Assembly: GCA_904373265.1 (NCBI GenBank)
Contig: CAJFEE010000011.1
Location: 18,383-82,382 of the forward strand
Length of the DNA stretch: 64,000 nucleotides
Direction: 5' to 3'
Origin: Candidatus Harrysmithiimonas galli
GTDB lineage: Bacteria > Bacillota > Bacilli > CAJFEE01
The notes below the pieces were generated by a model. That model saw only the letters and a list, made by a program, of their open reading frames with translations, was not told where the DNA came from and searched no databases. Of the stretch, positions 56,594-64,000 are shown piece by piece. The position numbers and the translations under genes were made by a program. Position 1 is the stretch's first letter; every line of letters starts with the position of its first letter.

Positions 56594-57664
56594 TTAAAGC
56601 AACTTACTCATTTTGCTGTCATACGTTTTTTGATCAATCTCTCCGGCCAGAAGCTGTGACCGAAGCTTTTTCTTTTCCTCCTCAGTCGTAGATTTTATTC
56701 CCTTCTTCACTTTTTGCGGCTCTGCTTCGATGTTCTTTTGTTGCTGTGATGAAACCTCAGATGTCTTTTTCTTATAAAGGATGGCCACGATAATTAACAC
56801 AGCCGCTAAGATAACCGAAGCTGAAATCAAAAGCGCTCCAATTGTACCAATCAACGGCTTTGTCACCGCAGTATTTGAGGTTGCATCTCCCGATTCCCCT
56901 GATCCATTATTTAACATGCTATGTGTTTCATCAGTCGGAATATTCCATTCTCCATCATTAATCATTTCCTGTGTAGATTTATTATCAGCTTTTGTGTATG
57001 AAATTGGGAAATTCTTTTTCTCACCGGCTTTGACTTCCTCAAATGTATACCCATAACGCAATGTGCCATAGGGTGTCAGTGAAGTTTGTGCACCCTCCAT
57101 ATCAATCAAAAATGCGTCCGATCCAGCCGGTTGATCAATTAAAACACCCAATTGCTCTGCTGCAACTGGTGAAGTCAATGAAAAGGTAAAAGATTTATTC
57201 CCCTCTTTGCTGGTTTCAATCGGATTATAGAAAAATTCTAATACATAGCTATAAACCTCATCGGTTTTTATGCTATAGTTTGGTCTCCAAGTTAAAGTCC
57301 TCGCTTCTTCATCAATTGTATAATCTTGAATCGCTTTTACTTGTGTGGAATCACCTTGGAAATCCCCCAATGTTGTCAACATAAAATTTGTTATATTATC
57401 TGGTAACGAAATGGTTATTTCCTCATTTAATAGCTCCTCATTACCTGTATTTTTAAGATAACCTAGATATGCAACCAAAACATTCGGTGTATCCTCAGGA
57501 TAATCCTCTGGCTCTGTATATTCTGGTGCGATCTGAACAACAAAATTCACATAGGTTAAATCATCAGATAAACCTGCTGCATGGATACGCATTGGTTGCA
57601 CCACGGTTCCAATCCATAAACCAATCATTACAATAAGCATAAATCGGCTTTTTTTCATAATCAT
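56594..57664 (-). CDS. Uncharacterised secreted-domain/TM protein with SHOCT-like C-terminal hairpin, first gene of the ccm operon
   Basis: Signal peptide, beta-rich ectodomain, TM (GALLISASVILAAVLIIVAILY), C-terminal EEEKKKLRSQLLAGEIDQKTYDSKMSKLL. Confidence 0.7.
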   Translation of the reverse strand: MIMKKSRFMLIVMIGLWIGTVVQPMRIHAAGLSDDLTYVNFVVQIAPEYTEPEDYPEDTPNVLVAYLGYLKNTGNEELLNEEITISLPDNITNFMLTTLGDFQGDSTQVKAIQDYTIDEEARTLTWRPNYSIKTDEVYSYVLEFFYNPIETSKEGNKSFTFSLTSPVAAEQLGVLIDQPAGSDAFLIDMEGAQTSLTPYGTLRYGYTFEEVKAGEKKNFPISYTKADNKSTQEMINDGEWNIPTDETHSMLNNGSGESGDATSNTAVTKPLIGTIGALLISASVILAAVLIIVAILYKKKTSEVSSQQQKNIEAEPQKVKKGIKSTTEEEKKKLRSQLLAGEIDQKTYDSKMSKLL

Positions 57665-58494
57665 GAACCAATCTCCCTTAAAAAAACATTTTGACGTAAT
57701 TTGAATGAAATATTTCTGTAAACATAATATAAATGATAAAGCATCGTTTTCACCTACCTACCTTTGAAAAAATTGTGTATCCATAAAAAATCGAGAAATT
57801 CTCCATAAATGGTTCACTCTTTTGACACAACTCTGTAGGAACGATTTTTGCGGGTATGACACATATATAAGACAATGCAATGTTTTTTTAAAAAATTGAT
57901 ACCCAAAGAACGACAAAACCTCAAGAATAACAGAATGGAAACTTTTAAAATCACGAAATATTTTATTCCTGATGTGCGCTAGATTTTTTCTCCAATTTTT
58001 AAACCATGAAAAAACATTTATACACTACATCATCCACTTACACATGTATGCTTTTTCAAACTGAACCTTTACCTAGAAAATACAAAAATTTCAGTTACAA
58101 GATACACTCAATCAAGGGACATAAACACCCACTCTTTTTGTCTCTGCTTGCAAAATACCCAAAAACCAACATTTTGAATAGAACCGATAAGAAATATTCC
58201 TTCTCTAATCTTTAACTGAGCTTATTAAAGCCCCTAGCCCAGCAAAAAAAGGATACTCTTTCTGTATGTTGTACGGCAAAATAGTCTGTTGGAAACTTAT
58301 CAAACACTTTTTTTACATTTCACATAGGCAAAAAGTAAATGAAAGAAATGACCAAATAAGATATAATAAAAAGCAAAAACAGCTTAAATAAATGAAAACC
58401 TATCACAAAGAACAAATCCGGCAAAAGCAAAACATTTTCAAATTTGATATTCTCGACAAAAATTTATTGAATAAACAAGGAAAAATCCAAAGAA

Positions 58495-59104
58495 TGACGA
58501 CACAAAAAATGCAACAAGCACTTCATTACATGAAAAGTAGCTGCGCAAGGAAAAATAAAAAAGGAATTGCATTTATTTTTGCTTCAAATTTCATTTGGGG
58601 AGGCATCTTGATCATTCATACATTGCCCATTGACATAAAAGATAAAAAAATCTATATACATGAGTTATTGTGGCATACCTAATGTCATTGGTATTGGTCA
58701 TTACAAAATGACTAAAGATTAAATTCCAAAATAATGATAATCCAATTGAAAAATTAGGATTTTATATCACTTTGACACAAGTACTGTATATTTTAATTGT
58801 TTGTTTGTTTGAATCCATAGCTACACCGAATACAATAATTGGGATACTGGCTATGGTTTGGGGCGGACATTTATTATCTTTTGCTTGGTTATATCAATCC
58901 AAAAGATATACCATTCCCTCAGTAATGGCTACATTAGAAAGTTTCACAATAGGCCGCAATTTTTCAGCATGGATTATAGCATTATTTATATTAATTTTCG
59001 AAATAATATTACAATATATCTCGCATTTGAAAATAAAAAATGACGAATTATCGTGTTTAAAAAACAAATTTCCGTTTATCAGTAGGATATATAGAAGTCA
59101 GTGA
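58495..59104 (+). pseudogene. DUF7010-like membrane protein, disrupted
   Basis: KKGIAFIFASNFIWGGILIIHTL... in one frame, NPIEKLGFYITLTQVLYILIV...WGGHLLSFAWLYQSKRY in another; middle contains stops. Confidence 0.65.
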
Positions 59105-59401
59105 GAGCCAAGCAAAGGACTGCGGCAAACTGTTGTTGACAGTTCTGTTCGCTTAAAGTCCACAAGCAAGAAGTTGTAAATCACTTTCATTCATTCTGTA
59201 TAATGATAAAAATATACCGTTTTCTTTCTTCATAATCTTTCCATTATGTTGAGATGGCAAGCAAGTGTCAAACTGTCTTCCAATTCAGGTAATATATTTG
59301 TGGGTCTAGGATGTATCATATCACAAACCCACTTCTTTTCTGTTTCGCTATAAATATCATTTTTTAATAGAATATTGAAAGAAGAGGAGTACATACCAAT
59401 T

Positions 59402-60238
59402 ATGAAAATCGCTTATTTGGGACCAGAAGGTTCTTACAGTCAAGAAGCTGCCCAAGGCTATACGAAAAAAAAAAATCTGAGTGTATGCACGTTTGTTCCC
59501 TGCTCTGGATTTTCGGAAGTGATTCAAAAAGTTGAAACCGGACAAACCGAGCTTGGAGTCCTACCTGTTGAAAATTCCACTTATGGCGCGGTCGCTACTG
59601 CGATGGATTTGCTGTTACATTTGGATTTATCAACCGTAATTGACGAATATGTATTGGATATTCATAATAATTTTCTTGGAACAACAAAAGATGCCCAAAA
59701 AATTCAATACGTTTATTCGCATGAACAAGCAATTGAACAATGCTATCGTTTTTTTGAGAAACATTATCCGCATATTGAATTTATCCGCTGTCCAAGCACT
59801 ACACAAGCCTGCATCCTAGCACAAAAAGGCGGAGAACAATACGGAGCAGTTGCTGGAAAACGTGCTGCACACTTATATGGTTTGCATATTTTACATGAAA
59901 GTATTCAAGACAACGCATTTAATCAAACAAGATTTCAAATTATTTCCCAAAAAGCACCTTCCCCTTCAGGAAATGACAAAACATCCATTGTTTTTTCTAC
60001 GCATGCAGATACAAATTCTGGAAGCTTGTTTGATATTTTAAAAGCATTAGCCGAGCAGCAAATCAACTTAACAAGAATTGAATCACGCCCAGCTAAAAGC
60101 GCAGTTGGAAATTATATTTTTTATATTGATTTTATTGGACATCAGCAAGATATAACATGGAAAAAAGCTTATGAACAAATGAAACCGAATTTAAACTGGA
60201 TCAAAATTATTGGTTCTTATCCGATTTTTCAAAAATAA
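59402..60238 (+). CDS. pheA: Prephenate dehydratase
   Basis: MKIAYLGPEGSYSQEAA, GVLPVENSTYGAV, C-terminal ACT domain LTRIESRPAK; AGAGGAG RBS. Confidence 0.96.
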   Translation: MKIAYLGPEGSYSQEAAQGYTKKKNLSVCTFVPCSGFSEVIQKVETGQTELGVLPVENSTYGAVATAMDLLLHLDLSTVIDEYVLDIHNNFLGTTKDAQKIQYVYSHEQAIEQCYRFFEKHYPHIEFIRCPSTTQACILAQKGGEQYGAVAGKRAAHLYGLHILHESIQDNAFNQTRFQIISQKAPSPSGNDKTSIVFSTHADTNSGSLFDILKALAEQQINLTRIESRPAKSAVGNYIFYIDFIGHQQDITWKKAYEQMKPNLNWIKIIGSYPIFQK

Positions 60239-60295
60239 AACGGAATTCTTAAGAGATTCCGGCCAAAAATATATCTGTTTTTCCTATGCAAAAAC

Positions 60296-60333
60296 AGGCG
60301 GTTTCCCACAATCCTTTCGTCGTGAAACCGCCT
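60296..60333. terminator. Bidirectional terminator between pheA and tcyP
   Basis: AGGCGGTTTC/GAAACCGCCT 10-bp stem with A/T tails both sides. Confidence 0.85.
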
Positions 60334-60398
60334 AAATATTTTTGTTTGATCTATTTTTACATTTTTATACACATATATGCTGTGTTTATACAGTTTTT

Positions 60399-61853
60399 TT
60401 AAGAAACGAAATCCGTGTCATCTTCCGAATCAAGTTTGGCACGATATATATCAGCATCAAACTGCCCCAATGCTTTGGATGAAATCACACCGGATGTCAT
60501 CGCACCGGAAACATTTAAAGCAGTTCGTCCCATATCAATCAAAGGTTCCACAGAAACCAATAATCCCGCTAGTGCCACTGGTAAATTCATGGTTGACAAT
60601 ACGATAATTGCTGCAAAAGTCGCACCACCACCGACCCCAGCAACCCCAAAAGAAGAGATGGTCACAACAACCAAAAGCTGTAAAATAAACAGTGGATCCA
60701 GCGGATTGATTCCAACCGTCGGTGCAATCATTACCGCCAGCATCGCTGGATAAATCCCTGCACAGCCATTTTGCCCGATTGATGCGCCAAATGAAGCAGC
60801 AAAATTGGCAATTCCTTCTGAAACACCCAATTGCTTTGTTTGTGTCTCAATGGTAAGTGGCATTGTACCTGCACTCGTTCGCGATGTAAATGCAAAACTT
60901 AACACTGGGATCGTTTTTTTCACATATTGCATTGGATTTAAACCAAAAGCGGCAAGCAACAATAAATGAATAATAAACATAGTAATCAGTGCCAAATAAG
61001 AGGCCAAGACAAAAGTCAATAAATATTTCACGCCATTCCAACTGGTTGAAGCGACTGCAACAGTCATTAAGGCCAAAATACCATATGGTGTCAATTTTAA
61101 AATCATCTTTACAAGCTGCATCACAACAGCATAAAAAGCTTCTACAATCTTTGTAAAACTTGCAAATGCCTCCTCATTTCTTCTTTTTACTTTCAAAGCG
61201 GCAATTCCAACGAGAACAGAAAAAATTACAACTGCTATTGTTGAGGTTGAACGAGCACCAGTCATATCTGCAAATGGATTGGTCGGAATCACTGAGAGAA
61301 TTTTTTGCGGGATGCTTGTTGTTGCTGTATCCACACGCTCTTCAATTGCCTCTCCTCTCTCGATTTCCATTTCTCCTGCTTGAATTGCATCTGCGTTTAA
61401 ATCAAATACATTGGCATAAAAAATTCCAATTACTGCTGCAATCAATGTTGTAAAAATTAACATTCCAATCACCCATACAGCCATCTTGCCAATTCCTTTT
61501 GAAGCTTTCAGTCGTGTAATAGCAGAAATAATCGCAACCATAATTAACGGAATGACAATCATTTGCAAAAAGCCAACATACCCATTTCCGACAATTTTAA
61601 ACCAGTCAATAGAGGTTGACACAATATTGGACTCATAACCATAAATCATCTGCAAAATACCACCAAACAAAATGCCAAGCCCCAATGCTGTAAACACACG
61701 TTTTGAAAACGAAAAATGCTTCCGTTGCATCCAATAAACCACCAGACCTAACCCGATAAAGACCACCAGATTTAAAATAACATATACACTTTCCACATTT
61801 TCACCAACCTTATTAAAAATATATGTTTTATATATTATGTATAGAACGTCCAT
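60399..61853 (-). CDS. tcyP: L-cystine/dicarboxylate:cation symporter (TcyP-like)
   Basis: Sodium:dicarboxylate symporter family; FAFTSRTSAGTMPLTIETQTKQLGVSEGIANFAASFGASIGQNGCAGIYPAMLAVM. Confidence 0.9.
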   Translation of the reverse strand: MDVLYIIYKTYIFNKVGENVESVYVILNLVVFIGLGLVVYWMQRKHFSFSKRVFTALGLGILFGGILQMIYGYESNIVSTSIDWFKIVGNGYVGFLQMIVIPLIMVAIISAITRLKASKGIGKMAVWVIGMLIFTTLIAAVIGIFYANVFDLNADAIQAGEMEIERGEAIEERVDTATTSIPQKILSVIPTNPFADMTGARSTSTIAVVIFSVLVGIAALKVKRRNEEAFASFTKIVEAFYAVVMQLVKMILKLTPYGILALMTVAVASTSWNGVKYLLTFVLASYLALITMFIIHLLLLAAFGLNPMQYVKKTIPVLSFAFTSRTSAGTMPLTIETQTKQLGVSEGIANFAASFGASIGQNGCAGIYPAMLAVMIAPTVGINPLDPLFILQLLVVVTISSFGVAGVGGGATFAAIIVLSTMNLPVALAGLLVSVEPLIDMGRTALNVSGAMTSGVISSKALGQFDADIYRAKLDSEDDTDFVS

Positions 61854-62888
61854 TTGTCAATAAAAAAATTGTCAATAAAGCAAAGGAGTGAAAAAACAAG
61901 CAAATTCTTACACAAACCATCCCTACAAAATGAAAAACATCAAACATAAATCATCAAAGCAATCCTACGAATGATAATATTTATCTTTCCGTTTTTACAT
62001 CCTAGCAGATTTAAGATGGTAGAAAGAGACCCGCCCAAATAATAATGTTATGGATAGTATATGTTCAAGTCATAATAAAAATATATTCAAAAAATTTGAT
62101 TGCTAATCATATCCCTTAGCACTTGGATTTACTATAGTAAAACAAAAAAACCAGAAAATAATAACAGAATTTTCTGACATATTATCTTAAGGCTTGCAAC
62201 CATACCCAATACAATTTCTGTTATTTTTTTATCGTTTTAGAAAGAAATTGTAGTAGCATCAGATTTAAAGAAAAAACAGCTGATTTGTTTTAAAAAAATA
62301 GCAAGCGATAGATTGCTCTTAATTTCTTGTACATTACATGTGGCAAACGCCTTTTTGATGAAAACGAGATTCAGAAAAACAAACCGCTGGGTGATGAAAA
62401 CACCAAGAGGTCTAACGAAAACAATAGAGAATATCTAAAGGTGAAAATTTATGTGACATCCTTATCAAAATAATATTACTTAAAAAGTTTTATTTTTGTG
62501 ATAATAAGGCAAAATAAAACGGTATTGATACTGTAAGCAAGTTGATATTATTCCCTTTAAATCAACCATATAAAAAACTATTCTGAAAAGATGTTCACTT
62601 AAAGTATAAATGATACAAAATACCATGAAACCAATGAATTCTTAGGTGGCAGCAATATTCCAACGAATAACACATTTCTCTTTAAAACAGCGTTCTTCAC
62701 AGCCAGCATCCTGGGAAAAAGATTTTTCCTACCCCCTGTGGCGCACTGTGTCCACCCGTGTGCCATTTTTCGGCTGCGCTCGGAAAGTAACATTCAGCAG
62801 AGACTTTTGCTTGTTGGCTCAATTTAAGAAATAGAGGTTCCAACTCCAAATGCCAAATTTCACAAGGGCGAAATGTGTGCTGGTTAAA

Positions 62889-62945
62889 GGCATGGGTGGC
62901 TTTGCGCCACCCATGCCGCGGGATGTCGCCCGGCTTTGTCGGGCG
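62889..62945. repeat. GC-rich double hairpin element
   Basis: GGCATGGGTGGC-TTTGC-GCCACCCATGCC (12-bp perfect) then CGCCCG-GCTTTGT-CGGGCG. Confidence 0.7.
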
Positions 62946-63082
62946 GGAAAATCATTCTATTATCACTTCCATTTTTAGCCCAACAGTATCTTGTAAAGTT
63001 GTAAGATACAAATACGATTTTCGATTGTGAACTTTCATTAACACAACAAATCAACTTATACAGCTAACTCTATACAGCTAAT

Positions 63083-63508
63083 TTATTTTTTACATAATTT
63101 CTTCATGCATTCTTTTATGTCATATTCTGTCTTTTCCAGTCTTCCACAAGGAAACTTTCCATTCACATATGACATAATAAGTGAGTTTACCCACATATCA
63201 TTATAGTTTGTTAAATATGCCTTACATATAATTTCAAAATCATCAGAAACGCAACTAGCTATATCTCCCAATCCTGATAAATTATATGACTTTAAAAAGC
63301 TTTTTTCTCTAATATTATCAATCTTTTTTTTCTCAAAATCTCCTATTTCAAACTCATTTAAAGCATCATACACTCTCATCCATTCTGAATCAAATTCTTC
63401 ATCATCTCTCATATCTAATAATTCTTCCAAATCACAATTTTCAAAAAGATAGACTCTAATAACTCTATTACTCTCAACTTCAATTAGCAAGTTATTTAAC
63501 ATAATCAT
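63083..63508 (-). CDS. Candidate immunity protein to the adjacent toxin
   Basis: Small acidic cytosolic protein 13 bp downstream of the toxin C-terminus on the same strand. Confidence 0.5.
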   Translation of the reverse strand: MIMLNNLLIEVESNRVIRVYLFENCDLEELLDMRDDEEFDSEWMRVYDALNEFEIGDFEKKKIDNIREKSFLKSYNLSGLGDIASCVSDDFEIICKAYLTNYNDMWVNSLIMSYVNGKFPCGRLEKTEYDIKECMKKLCKK

Positions 63509-63521
63509 TTTCTCCTTAATG

Positions 63522-63998
63522 TTAATATAAACCTTGTTCCTTTAACCAATTTTGTATTAAATCAACTGCTTGCTTTGGTGTTACATCTGTCCCCAATGTA
63601 TAAGTTCCATTTGGTGATTTAATATCTACCTTGATATCATCTAATCCTTTATATGCATTTCTATATGCATCAAATAATTCATCATCAGTGCCAATAAAAT
63701 CTCCCTGTCGAGGATCTACATAATTTCTTTCTGCGTCATGTAATCTCCAATGATCATGGCCAGGATCACTTCCCTTTGAAAAAATTGTTGGCCTTGTTTT
63801 ATCACTTCTTGAGACTTCAAATGGTCTTCCTTTGGATTTTCTTACTGCTGGAACATGATGCCCTGAATCTCCAACATTAATTCTCTTTTCAGTCCCACTT
63901 CCCCCCTTATCCCTCACTTTTGTCTGTTTTGCTTGACCGGATTTTGCTATTTTTTCTCCTTCTTTTCCTTTGTTAGACCCAGTCTTCCCAACATCTCC
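63522..63998 (-). CDS. Polymorphic toxin, C-terminal domain (5' end beyond window)
   Basis: Frame stays open to the edge: GDVGKTGSNKGKEGEKIAKSGQAKQTKVRDKGGSGTEKRINVGDSGHHVPAVRKSKGRPFEVSRSDKTRP...GHDHWRLHDAERNYV. Confidence 0.75.
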   Translation of the reverse strand, partial: GDVGKTGSNKGKEGEKIAKSGQAKQTKVRDKGGSGTEKRINVGDSGHHVPAVRKSKGRPFEVSRSDKTRPTIFSKGSDPGHDHWRLHDAERNYVDPRQGDFIGTDDELFDAYRNAYKGLDDIKVDIKSPNGTYTLGTDVTPKQAVDLIQNWLKEQGLY

Positions 63999-64000
63999 TA

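Noticed and set aside
59298-59340. GTGGGT...ACCCAC hairpin upstream of pheA as a T-box or attenuator
   Set aside because: Only 6 bp, no T-box core (no specifier stem or AGGGTGGNACCGCG element) recognised
62599-62834. Overlapping ORFs MLLSERSRKMAHGW... (-) and MAAIFQRITHFSLKQRSS... (+)
   Set aside because: Both lie in the GC-rich element, lack RBS and family features; treated as spurious translations of a non-coding repeat

Overview
The window is AT-rich chromosomal DNA from a spore-forming Bacillota. The backbone is B. subtilis-like: spoIIR-prmC-prfA-tdk-rpmE-rho-glpX-murA-fsa/tal-fba-spo0F-pyrG-rpoE-ywiB, then a transglycosylase/PBP, site-2 protease, HD hydrolase, rsfA, pta, hemQ, cwlJ and gerQ. 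Two accessory blocks interrupt or follow it. (i) At 20.0-28.6 kb there is a MarR/MFS locus, an ABC exporter and a Fur-box-controlled siderophore uptake locus, with an IS3-family scar at one edge. (ii) At 40.8-57.7 kb there is a nitrate-to-ammonium respiration cluster (nrfHA-napGABDF-napH) followed by a full cytochrome c maturation operon. That operon looks like a variant System I (Ccm): CcmE carries CPSKY (CXXXY) in place of HXXXY, the CcmH-like protein lacks LRCxxC and has a CX5C pair, and two undescribed secreted-domain/TM/coiled-coil proteins and a CcmI-like protein are interleaved. I regard this operon as the most interesting part of the window. The right edge holds the C-terminus of a probable polymorphic toxin, a candidate immunity gene, and a GC-rich double-hairpin element. 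I found no rRNA, tRNA or CRISPR. All calls are by eye from sequence and recall of families; no searches were run.
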